Shown: piece after piece, positions 23,420 to 33,842 of the stretch
How positions within the stretch are numbered: position 1 is the stretch's first letter
Layout: each line of letters opens with the position of its first letter
From: Clusia tigrina
Lineage: Eukaryota; Arthropoda; Insecta; Diptera; Clusiidae
Direction: 5' to 3'
DNA: 64,000 bases
Assembly: GCA_920105625.2 (NCBI GenBank)
Contig: OV050030.1
Coordinates: 162,015,863 to 162,079,862, forward strand
Notes under the pieces: model-generated
Told to the model about the DNA's origin: nothing
Database searches by the model: none
Seen by the model: only the letters and a program-made list of their open reading frames with translations
Position numbers and translations under genes: made by a program

Positions 23420-23483
23420 TGTCAGAATCCTAACAAATGAAACCCTACCTACTTTGCATTAATATAAGGTATATTACGATATT
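23420..23483 (+). repeat. Copia-1 C 3' LTR, truncated
   Basis: Starts TGTCAGAATC after the purine-rich GATGGAGTT and stops after ATTACGATAT, so only the first 64 bp or so remain. Unlike the 5' LTR it keeps the CTAACAAATG stretch. Confidence 0.85.
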
Positions 23484-23844
23484 TGGCCTAATGCATAAAA
23501 TGGAGTAAATGCGCTGAGTTGAGTCATGTCAGCCATTGCTTATAGTTTGAGTTCAAGCAAGCAGCAACAGCTTTTGGTCATTTTGGTATGCATAAAAACA
23601 CTAGTTTACACCGAAAATATACATTTGATGAGAGGTGACTTTTCTTATGTATTTTCATCTGCTGAATTCGAAAATCAAGGAAAATTTTTTTTTCATGGGA
23701 CAGTTTTTGAGATATTGTCATTTTTGTATTTTTTCGACCTTTTTTCACGTGACAAATCATATCTCGAGCTAGAAATGGCCAAAACTGTCGGGCTTGCCAG
23801 AAATTGTTAAAATCTCGGCACTAAAGTCTGCAAAAAGAAAAAAA
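23484..23844. other. Unexplained 360-bp stretch
   Basis: Lies between the truncated Copia LTR and the resumed LINE L. It has one plus-strand open frame (23526-23810) rich in Phe, Ser and Leu with no known motif. It may be filler from the event that cut the LTR. Confidence 0.35.
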
Positions 23845-25850
23845 ATACCTATAAGCAAAAATGGTTTAACTATGAATTCCAAAGAGCAAGACATGATGAC
23901 TTCACTGCTTTAGCAGTGTTTAGAATACCGAACCAAAAACAGAGCAAACTTGAGAACATTAGTAGCAATAAGGGATTCAAATTTATGTGCGAACAAGCTA
24001 AACAGCAGTATGAACAATCGCTAACAAGCTAAACAGCAATATGAACAATAAGCGCAGTTCACAATGCTAAGGACTTGTGGAACGCTGCAAAGGAGATACG
24101 TGGGGAAAATCTACCGATGGGATCTGATGTCAACTTAAAGAAATTGAAAAACTATTTTGAAATCCTACTAACTACACCAAAAATATCAAACAATATTCTT
24201 TACGCACCATTGCTAGACGGAAGTATACAGTTGGACAGAGCTAAATTAAAACACAAAAATAAAAAAATGCTGAAAAATGCTAAAGCAAACAAAATATCTA
24301 GATTAGATAGAATTGCATATGAACACATCAAGAATTCTAGTGAAAGTTTTTTAAATGAACTCGTTGGTGTATATAATATTATAGTGAAAACTGTCAAAGT
24401 GGATCACATATTCATAGAAAGTACCCTATTTCCAATCTTCAAAAGGCTTTAGACTGCAATACTCAACGATCGATAACTTATATAAACTTAAGAGCACAGT
24501 GCAGCTAAAATGTGAGGAGGAGAGGAAATTTTATACCTTTTTCGTAGACTTCAGGGCGGCATTTGATAAAATACCAAGAAGTCTACCAATTTATAAACTA
24601 TGGATCTATCAACAAAGATTATGAACTTGATTGCGAGTATATACGAAACAACAAAATCCGCAGTATGGACTGGTCAGGAATTATCAGAGTGAGAGAGAGA
24701 AACTTATACAGGTGTAAAGTAGGGTTGCCAACTATCCCCGCTGCTATTTATATTATATAAAACGATTTGCATGATTATGTTGGAGAGGGTGTCCACGTTT
24801 GTAACAGAAATTTAAGACTAAGATGTATGCAGAGGACATAGTGTTGTTAAGCTGAAATTATGATGTTTCGCAATGGTGGCAGGCTATCGGCCAATAAAAA
24901 CTGGACCTTCAATAGAGAGCCAGTTAGAATTACTCAACAATACTTCTATTTACGCGTAACGCTAACACCCAGAATGACATTTGGGAAATACATCAATGTA
25001 AAAAATATGGCAAAAAATGGCATAAATGCAACGTGTAGAATCTAAAAATAAATTACCGCTAAGAGCTAATTGGAAAATATTTCAAGCAGTGTATCGATCT
25101 ACACAAGCATATGCAGAGTAGGTTGGGAATTATACATTACATGAGGAATTTAACAAATTGCAAAGATATTTTTTAAAGAGAGTGCTAAACTCCCAGACCT
25201 TGCACCAAGTTATGCATTAATACTTGGTGTGGAAGAAGCCACGCTGTACACACTTGAGCTGCACTTGCAATATATCTACAATACATTGTACTTATATGAG
25301 GAGGAGAGACACACAGACTGTCGAAAGCATTACTAAGCAAAAATTGGATGTGGGCAAGAGAAGTAAACAAATTAAGCCCTGAATCCAATTTAAGATTTCA
25401 GGACAATATGAGAGAAGAAGTATGGCATGGGCAAGCAAATCTATTACATCATAGGCTGAAATCACAATTTATTGAAGAAGCACACCGGAAAGCTGGTGCA
25501 AGTAAGTCTAGATTTTAGAAATCCTTGATTCCCTCTGGAGGAAATATTTTTCGCACAATCTGCCACTGCACTATATAACAACAATATTCAAAGCTCGCTG
25601 TGATGTGATACCCTTAAACTCTAACCACCTGGGAACCATTAGTACCTCAACGTATATTATGTGCAATATGGGAGAAGATGAAAACTTGCTTCATTTTATT
25701 GGAAGATGACCAATACTAAAAGAATTTCGAGGAGTATATTTAAGAAATAAATAGTTAAATGCAGAAGAAATCATTGGAATTTTAAACGGAGATAGCTCTA
25801 TAAGCTGGAGGAGTGTGGCAAGCTCATTAAGTTCATTATAGTATCGAAAA
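23845..25850 (+). pseudogene. LINE L reverse transcriptase and C-terminus
   Basis: Opens with KWFNYEFQRARHDDFTALA, the region between endonuclease and reverse transcriptase. Then RT blocks: ESFLNELVGVYN, the catalytic FFVDFRAAFDK (block A, about 24540) and NLIASIYETTKSAVWTGQ. A damaged active site follows near 24820-24845, where YADD has become unclear (CMQRT). The C-terminal Cys/His block (C-A-I-W-E..., FIGRC) lies near 25650-25710. Stops are frequent. Confidence 0.7.
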
Positions 25851-26022
25851 TATATTTTTGTTGATTTCGTATAAAGAACTCTTATTATTTAACATATACA
25901 AATATTATGGTACAAAAAATGATCTATGGCGGACGGCTTGAAGCTATGCCGATCTCAGGCTCTCTATAATAGATACATTTTTTGAAATTTTTTTTAGAAA
26001 TTTATAAATAAAGAAGATATTC

Positions 26023-26040
26023 CTACTACTACTACTACTA
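26023..26040 (+). repeat. (CTA)n tail of LINE L
   Basis: Six CTA units after an AATAAAG. Many LINEs of this group end in a short microsatellite made during target-primed reverse transcription. Confidence 0.75.
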
Positions 26041-27490
26041 AAGTAGTCCAGCTCCCGTTAAAACATTTGTGATTGGTTAGGTTGGGTAGGTGTTGATGCT
26101 GCGACGAACTGCGGCTTGGTGTAGATTAATAGATTGATATTAAATTAATTATGAAATAGTTCTTCGATGTTAAATATTTTACAATATATAGCCTGGCAGC
26201 AAAGTTTTTTCTAATGTTTGGAAAATGTTGTTTAAAAGTGAATTTCTTACCAAACGTAGTACCTATGATATGGATGGTTGACCCATTGAACATTTATATT
26301 ATTATAATTTAAGTTTGGATAATAACAAATTGGTATTTCAATCCATTTTTCGGCTGAAAGGGGGGAATGCATGCAATCCCCTTTCTTCTAAATCGGACAG
26401 CAACTTTGAGAAAGTATGGTTCACAATCGAAATATGTTTGGTTTCAGTAAAAAAAGATTTAATCATCTGCGCATATGGATAAATTAGTTTTTTTATTTTA
26501 GTATGATTTTGTTTAGTTGTTCAAAGACTATTATAAATAAAATTCCAATAACGGAGACCCCTGAGGGAATCCATTAAAAAGCGGATAAGAACGAGAATTT
26601 TTACTATTAATTCCAATCCGAAATGTACGGCCGGTCATAAAGGTCTTAACCATTCGAAAGATATTCGAACCTACCCCCACATCCCCAGATTCAACACCGC
26701 ATGAACCCCCATGACAGAGCGTCTAATATGCAATGTTAATTTTAAATGCAACTTGGATATGACTAATGGACTTAACTTTTCTTTTGGAGTCTTTTGAATA
26801 AACAGACCGATTGGAAGCAAAGACTGCGGCAATCTCTAGAGCAGATGTTATTAACATCTGATCAAACATTTGGATTTGATTGGAGGATGCGGTATACCAG
26901 AGAGAGAGTTAATACAGGCGCATATTTTTGTTTGGTGTTGAGAGGAGAGAAATTTCGATTTTTTAACTAATTTCTTAACTAAGGCCTTGGCGTTTTTAAA
27001 AGCTATTATATTTACTAAATATCTAACATGTTTGTATTCGTACCAGGTATTTTTTGCTTACGGAGTTTCCTTAAATCATTACTCCACCAATGGGTACAAG
27101 TTCTACCAATTTGGGAATTGGTATATTTGCGGCAGTACTAATAGCTCTATTAATTTTTAACAGTTTCTTGATGTATATATTATTGAATAGCCAATTTTCA
27201 AAATAAATTAGGTATTCTGTTTGATAGACACATCAGTCAGCAAGGTCCGTTAAAAATGGTGGTAGTTTTCTGTTTTTTTTAACTTAAATAGTGTCGTCTA
27301 CCCAGTAATTATTGGATAATGGTCGCTTCCATATAGGCAATAAGAAATTTTCCAAGAGCATATATTGCTAAATTGGGGTGAAGCTAAAGTCAGATCAATA
27401 TGGGTGAAGGAGTTGTGTGTTCAAAAATGTGTGGATGAACCGTCATTTGGGAGTATCAGATTTTCTGAAAAAATTATGTTTTAGATTTTA

Positions 27491-27555
27491 CTTCTCCTAG
27501 TACTAGCTTGGGCTTCCCCTAGTACTAGCATGGACTTCCCCTAGTACTAAGTGGA
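27491..27555. repeat. Three tandem 22-bp units
   Basis: CTTCYCCTAGTACTAG followed by six variable bases, three times head to tail (27491-27512, 27513-27534, 27535-27555). The core contains the palindrome CTAGTACTAG. It lies within the endonuclease relic of LINE M. Confidence 0.85.
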
Positions 27556-27724
27556 CTCCAAGAGTTAATGTTACCAGTTAAATAGAATGGATATTGGATT
27601 TGATGAAGATATGTTATTTTTTCTTGCTCTGAAAAACGTTGTTGGTATGAAATATACTTATTGATTATTGTAATGTTGAAATTCTTGTCAATTTCTATTG
27701 CAAGCGATTATAAATTGATATATT

Positions 27725-28397
27725 AATTTTAGTGTGGATTTTATGGGGATAAGTCGTGTGACATTGAAGTTGTCAAGGAGTTCACATACCGTGGCATTGC
27801 CGTTAATACGGAGAACGATGTTAGCATGGAGATTCAGCAAAGAATCACTCTTGCTAATAGGTGCGGTTATGAGCTCAATAAGCAAATGCGTAGTAGAGGT
27901 CTCTTTCGACCGACAAAACTGGCACTCTTCAAGACCCTCATCCTACCCAATGCTTCTGTTCCACGCAGAGTCATGCGTCGCGTCGTAAACCATTGCAGCT
28001 GCACTTGGGGTGTTTGAGAGAAAAAATTCTCATAAAATCTTCGGTCCTGTTCGTGCTGGCGATGACAACCGGATTCGAATGAACCACGAGCTGTATGATC
28101 TTTACGCTGACATCGACATAGTCAAGCGCATCACCATTCAGCGTCAGCGCTGGTTAGGCTATGTGGTGCATATGGACGAAGAAGCTCCAGCGAAAATGGT
28201 GTTTGAAGCAGAAGCCTCCGGAAGACTACGAAGAGGAAGGCGTTGCCTCCGATAGAAGGACCAAATAGAGATAATCCGAACCATGCTTGTTGAAACGAAT
28301 TGGATAAAGCACACGCAATGCATCGGCGCCTGGCGATAGCTATTGAGATCGGCTGTAATCCGGTAACGGATTGTTAAGGCCACATAAGTAAGTAAGT
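27725..28397 (+). mobile_element. RTE-type LINE 3' fragment
   Basis: Plus-strand frames match the C-terminal part of RTE-like reverse transcriptases: FTYRGIAVNTENDV (the YLG block), RSRGLFRPTKLALFKTLILP, NRIRMNHELYDLYADIDIVKRI, QRQRWLGYVVHMDEEAPAK. It ends in TAAGTAAGTAAG, a tail of the kind RTE elements carry. 5' truncated, with frameshifts near 27990 and a stop near 28253. It splits LINE M. Confidence 0.78.
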
Positions 28398-28699
28398 CGT
28401 TTGACTAAGGTCCCAATGCTTTTTTTAGACTTTATATATATCCAGCATATGATTTAGTTGTGATTGTAATGATATTTTGAGAAATAATATGAGTTTCTTC
28501 ATTGCAAATAACATCTGGCTGCTTGTCTTCAATCCTTTCATATTCCACTGTATTACTGTAAGAGACATAGGGAGGTATATAAATAGTAGAGAATTTGAAT
28601 GCATATATTAATTACAATTTATTTCATCGGGTGATGTGTCTGAGATATTAGTAGTTTTATCTATTTTAAAGTTTTTTTAGTGTGATGATTTGTTTGGTT

Positions 28700-31125
28700 A
28701 ACATTACATACTATTTTTAGTAACTGGTTTTGAGAAATAGAATTAGCATCTATCCTAATATGTTCAGGGTCAATGAGTACTCTCGAATGCCGAATGCCTT
28801 TTTGGGCTCTCCAGTAATTCAGCAAACGTCGTTTTTCCTGTTCGCACAACAAGTTATTTACAAAGCTGCTGTTTGCCCAACAGAAAGGTTCTGGACCTAC
28901 AAAGGGAGTGCCTGCGCCCCTTTGTGCCAGGGAGTCCGCCATTTCATACCCTTCATGCTACCCACATTAGCGGAACAGAGTTTCTCTCTGCTAAGGTATT
29001 GAAGAGTTTAGATTTGATTGGAATGGGGAGTTTATTAGTAATTTAGAGCTGCCTGGCTATCCGAAAGAATGCATATTTTGGTGCTGCGTGTACCCCTTCG
29101 TAGACATTATCTAGCACATATCTCTAATGCGTGGACCTTTGCCTGAAAAATGGAAGCTTCTTTTCCCATTGCAATTGCTTTTGGAAATTTGGCATTACAA
29201 TTCCCGCTCTAGCACTGCCATCTTCCATTTTGAACTCCAGCACTGCCATCTTCCATTTGGACTCCACTACCACATCTGAGAGTCCTGTTTTATTATTATT
29301 TCATTCTTTCTCCACGCTAAACGGTCACTGGTGACCACTTTGAAGTGCTTTGACAAGTCTAGTTTTCTCTGCATCTTGTCGAAGAGCTTGAGGCACGGAC
29401 AATTCCAGATAGTGTCCAGAATCTAGAGGAATGAGTTCAGTGATCATTCCAAAAGCTAGTGTGGGCCACGTTCTCATTGCTCCCGATATACTGAAACAGG
29501 CTTTTGAATCCTGTTGAGGATCAACTGAGCCTTTGTTTGATTTACTTTTGACCACCATACCAGAGAAGCATAGGTAGGCGAAGCTTGCTCTTAAAGCTTT
29601 ACTAGTTATGTAAGATAAATGGTTTTTTCAAGCTAGAGTTTTGTCTAGAATTACTCCCAGATATTACATTTCGTTGGACATATTAAAGTTCGTGGCCCCT
29701 AAACTTAAGGACCCCAGATTCAGTTTCCTTCTTCTGGTGAAGGGTACCACGTTTGTGTTGTTCGGATTTGTCGATAGTCCTTTATCCTGACACCAGTTTT
29801 GCGTGATATCAAGAGGTAGTTGCATGCGATCTGTTATGGTAGAGTTGAACTTGACTCTGACCATAATTACCAAATCATCCGCAAAGCCCTGAACTTCGTA
29901 TCCGAGGTCATTGAGAGTTTGTAAGAGCTAGTCGATAACCAATAACCATAGGAGTGGCGATAGGACGCCCCACTGGGGACATCATTTGGTTGACCTGACA
30001 ATTAGCTTTGCTGTCCCTGTTTCAGAGATTGTTGTTCTGTTTTTCAGCATATTGAGAACCTATGTTATGATCAGTCTTTATATACCTTTCTTGCTCATCC
30101 CCTCCTCAATTGATGTGAAAGTAGCATTACCAAAAGCCCCCGTAATGTCAACCGATTTACAGGGACCTATTGCGTTACCTTCAAACGCCCTTTTAACTTT
30201 ACTCGTTTAGCTATGTATGGCTGTCTCAGTCGATTTGTCTGATTGGTAAGCATATTGTGCAATATGAAGTGGAGAATCTTTAAGATAAGTTTTCTTGATA
30301 TATTGATCCAGAACTTTTTCCATAACTTTTAGCAGGAATGACGATAGGCTAATGGGCCGATAGGCTTTTGGCGTGTGGTCCGCCTTTTTGTCTGCTTTCG
30401 GTATGAAAGCCATCCCAGCCTTCGTCCAAGGTTTAGGCACTATGCCTAGTTCCAGGCTTATCCTGAAAATTTTTGTTAGCACAGGTGCCTAAACATTAAC
30501 ACCTTGCGGAAGGAGGCACGGTTTTATATTATCGGCACCTTGAATGGTCTAAAAATAGAGATAGCCCATTTGGTTTTGTTGACCGTAAAGATTTTGCGAG
30601 CCTGGAAAGTGTGTGTCCAACTAAAGCTGTCCCGTCTCTTCCAGACTCTCCGTGAAATTTCCGTCAGGCTTTTTGAGTGTAGAAAGGCCATTTGAGTCGG
30701 GTAGCTGCTGGGAGAGTTTCAATCTCCTCACAGTTCTTTTTCCATGAGTCTTAGATCTTCTCAACACTTTACTATAGGCCGTTAAGGTACTTCTAAAGGA
30801 TGCCCAGTCACCATTAGACTTGGCTCTATTAAAGAGTTGGCGGGCTTTTTTGCGCAAAATGTGTAGCTCCCCACTCCACCAGGGTACGTTTCTAGAACGT
30901 TTCTTCATAACTAGATTGCAACTACTTTCAAAAGCCTCAATTATTATATTATTTAATTTGTTAACTTCAAGATCTAGTTCTTGAGAGTTACGTATTTTAA
31001 AGGCACGCAATATTTTGCTCTAAGTAAAAGTTAAATATGGACAAGTTGGTCTTCCAAACATTTCCTATTTCGAAGGTGCGCTGCTTTAGCCCTGTGGAGA
31101 TTCATATGGAGACAGTTAAGCTGTT
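28700..31125 (-). pseudogene. LINE K ORF2
   Basis: ORF2 opens with LNCLHMNLHRAKAA near 31110, an endonuclease start. After about 30 codons it jumps to the end of the domain (PWWSGELHILRKKA, 30621-31010), so the nuclease core is deleted. RT: KAYRPISLSSFLLKVMEK (30207-30482), PQWGVLSPLLW near 29970 (canonical PQGG has become PQWG) and FADD at 29874-29885. RNase H: MEDGSARAGI and ILSDSQAALN. A 29-bp direct repeat near 29209-29268 disrupts the RNase H start. Confidence 0.78.
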
Positions 31126-31139
31126 TCCAAGATAATTTT

Positions 31140-31700
31140 TGCCTTTGTGTCCTCGTGCTCCGCAAAGTTTTCACAGCCTCCGGGTCTTTTCGTTTCCATT
31201 TTTTAGGCCTACCAGAGAAAGCAGAGGGTTTTGGACGTTGGGCAAAAGTGTTGCCTGCCTCAGCACTCGGTACTGGCTTTATGAACTTGGGTCTCGTTTT
31301 GGAGTCTTCTTCTCTGGAGCAGGCTCAAGAAGATTTCTCTCTTGTTCCGAGTAGATAGGCATCCCAGCCGACACCTGGCTAAGTGAGATATCCATCTTCT
31401 CCCTCCTGTTGGACAAGGGACCGAGTGCCCTTCAATAGGTCAGTTCCTTACTTTCATCGGCGATGGGACTAATTGCCCCTCGCCCAATGATGGCTGATGG
31501 TTATTTGTAGCCACATTTTTCACATTTGAAGGTGTGCAGTCCATATTTTTATATATGAATTTCATTTTTTCCATATACATTTTGAATTTTTTTTACATTT
31601 TCTTCACAGGATCAGGTTTGTGGGAACTCTTACGGACTTCGCTATTAAGCTTGACTCTACCTCGTCAAGCAAGCTCACTGGCATAGCTGTTCCATAGTGA
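31140..31700 (-). pseudogene. LINE K ORF1 remnant
   Basis: Basic and Pro-rich pieces read on the minus strand just upstream of ORF2 (KPSALSGRPKKWKRKD near 31200, SLLDEVESSLIAKSVR near 31660). No DUF4780 core was found; the assignment rests mainly on position. Confidence 0.4.
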
Positions 31701-32245
31701 GTTTAGTAGGTTTTTTGGCTCAATAGGTCTGGCAAACTCTGCCCCAGGGAATTTTCCTTCTTCTCCGCCCAACTCTCAGCGACCCAAATCCAGCAGAGAG
31801 ATGACCGTTGACCGATTAGTTAGTGTGTAGGCGATCCGGTATTCTCAACGAGACGTTCGATGTGGGCCAGTAGGACTACTAACTAGCCTTAACTATTGAA
31901 CAGGAAACGTAGAAAAGCAAATTTCAATTGTGCGTTGGAGGTAGTTCTTAGTTTGTGTACTAGACAATGTTACCGTCTTTCATGTGCCATTTTCTAGTCC
32001 ACAGTAAGCCCCTACACCGCAATAAGGTGACTAACGTGGGGGTTTTTGATTGATAATTTACTTTGAGTGTTATTTAGTATTAATTTTCTTTGGGACTAAC
32101 TAATTGTTATACAAGCTGCTGAAGTTTCAGTCTAAATTTTTATTATTAATAACTATTAGTGTTCATAAAAATGATTGTTGCAGGAGAATTAGTTGTTGAG
32201 TTGCTTTCAAATACCCTTGAGATTGAGTTTTTTTTCAACAGTATT

Positions 32246-32369
<124 letters not shown>

Positions 32370-32749
32370 TTATTTATTGTATGTCGCACCTACGCCGGTA
32401 GAAAATCCATCGATTGAACCCTCCCCGAGGGTACTGACTGGCAAGAGGTCTGCAATGGCATCATTTGTTTAATGGTGCTGGATCTAGCACAGGTCAGGAT
32501 GTAGCGCTCAGTGTTTGATACTCCTCAATAGTACAGCAATGAGAAATACACCTTGACTATGGTTCGAAGGTAAGGGCTGGGTCAAGGTGTCACGCGGCCC
32601 CTGCTGATGATCTGGCAGACTAGAGGCCCTGGTAAATAGTCTATCAGTGAATGGAGTTCCCGAACAAATGGCGCCCTTCGGTGGTAATAGCCTAGCTCGG
32701 ATACTGCGGATCTCTGTCCGAGTGGTCTTTATATTCTCCGCAAAAAAGA

Positions 32750-33813
32750 ATGTTCATGAAGAAACAAAAATTAAAGCAAAAAATTTCGCGGGATATCACA
32801 GCAATTCAATTGACAAATCAGATGGAGCAAAAAATCCTTGATGAACCAACGCTTAGTGTGGCAAAATCACCCGCTAAGCCCAATTCACACGTTGATTATG
32901 TCAATGAATCGAAAACTTCATCCGTGACGAAAGCAGTGAGTGGACCTATGGGATCCCCAATGGCGGTAGACGGAGTGGATGGTGCAGGAATTCAGAAACT
33001 TTATTCCGATGATGTGCCATCCACTTCTGCTGCTGCCAGGGAAATTGGACCAACTAAAGGAACTCCCACTTCCACTAAGGACAGACTGTCGACACTGGGG
33101 GTAAAACCTGGGGGCAAAGGGACTAATTCATCCCGACCTACCAGCTCGGAGAAGACCTCTAGGATAACCAAGAAAGGAATCCCTCTTCCTGATCGTGGTC
33201 AAATTGGGGGTTTGGATGAACCGAGAAGAAAGCAGCTAAGATGAGCTGCAGTGACATGGTATTTCACCTAGCTGGCTGAGAGTTTGCAACCAGATGATGC
33301 TCTTGCCAATGCAAAAGAGCACAGGGTTGTAAAGGATTCGGCTGGCACAACTTCATAACCGAGCAGATGTTGTTTGAGAGGCTGGTTGGAGAGTGAACCA
33401 AAGAATTCTCATTCGATGGTATCCACTTCAAGCCTGGCTTCCTGAACATTGACTGTTGTTCGACGCACTCGGTAGAATGGCTGAAAGGGGTCGTGACGCA
33501 GCTTTCCATGCAACTCATCAAGAGCTCGGGGTATACGTTAAATTACCAATTTGGCAAGATCATGGTCGGTTGTTCCAAACGTACTCAAGAACACGCCAAG
33601 GCAGAGGAAGTGGGGGAGAAAAACGTCCCACCTCTGTCAAAAGTAATTACGAGTGGTAGCCTTCCCCCAGGTGAGGCTGAGCCGAAGACAGTGGCCCCGG
33701 AAATCTGTTTCAGGTCCCCCAGTCTTGAGATAGTGGCCGAGCCCCTACTTCCCTTCAATGGCACACTGTCTGGAGGATGTCTCTATGGACGAGGAGGACG
33801 AAGATGGGAATAA
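32750..33813 (+). pseudogene. LINE E ORF1
   Basis: Lys-, Ser- and Thr-rich N-terminus (32750-33244), then after a stop the DUF4780-type end (FDGIHFKPGFLNIDCC, SVEWLKGVV, near 33410-33500) and a Pro/Glu tail to 33813. Broken by a stop and frameshifts at 33242-33480. The middle block (V-D-R-S-N type) is not clearly seen. Confidence 0.65.
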
Positions 33814-33842
33814 CACCATCCCGTCACAACCTGTATCATGAG

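Larger units (their letters stand above)
19470..23483 (+). mobile_element. Copia-1 copy 'C' with inverted internal segment
   Basis: The plus-strand parts are the 5' LTR, primer-binding site and gag (19470-20149), then integrase C-terminus, reverse transcriptase, RNase H and a partial 3' LTR (21550-23483). Between them, 20156-21531 is in the opposite orientation and holds gag end, zinc knuckle, protease and most of integrase. About 40 bp of gag is present on both sides of the first junction in opposite orientation, and about 75 bp of integrase is missing at the second. A further 290-bp or so deletion removes the start of RNase H. Confidence 0.88.
18760..26040 (+). mobile_element. LINE 'L', interrupted by Copia copy C
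   Basis: The endonuclease half lies at 18760-19432 and the reverse transcriptase half at 23845-25850. Copia copy C and about 360 bp of unexplained DNA lie between. The 3' end carries AATAAA (about 26007) and a (CTA)n tail. The clade is not certain; the endonuclease start (ITILTYNMHG) and C-terminal Cys/His block fit the Jockey/I/R1 super-group. All frames are broken. Confidence 0.7.
26180..28570 (-). pseudogene. LINE M ORF2 (endonuclease and reverse transcriptase)
   Basis: Endonuclease start TVIQWNMKGLK near 28550. After the inserted RTE piece, YGSDHYPII near 27310 is the S-D-H catalytic block. Reverse transcriptase: FNGFPQGSPL (block B, about 26560) and CADD (block C, about 26475, first residue changed from Y or F). 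Then a thumb-like helix (FPNIRKNFAARL) near 26210. Stops and frameshifts throughout; no long frame is left, so it was read piecewise. Confidence 0.58.
26060..28680 (-). mobile_element. I-like LINE 'M', interrupted by an RTE fragment
   Basis: Minus-strand remains in order: end of a first ORF (about 28680-28570), endonuclease start (about 28560-28420), [RTE fragment 27725-28397], endonuclease end, reverse transcriptase and thumb down to about 26060, where LINE L's tail begins. Very decayed. The RT wording (GFPQGSPL, thumb-like FxNIRKNFAARL) fits the I group, but the clade is not firm. Confidence 0.6.
28680..31920 (-). mobile_element. LOA-like LINE 'K'
   Basis: Minus strand. From the right: ORF1 remnants (about 31700-31140), ORF2 start (about 31120), an internal deletion in the endonuclease, reverse transcriptase, RNase H, and an end near 28700 without a clear tail. 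The RNase H end (DSLAQRGAGTPFVGPEPFC) is close to that of LINE E, so K and E belong to related families in opposite orientation. The 5' limit is vague. Confidence 0.75.
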
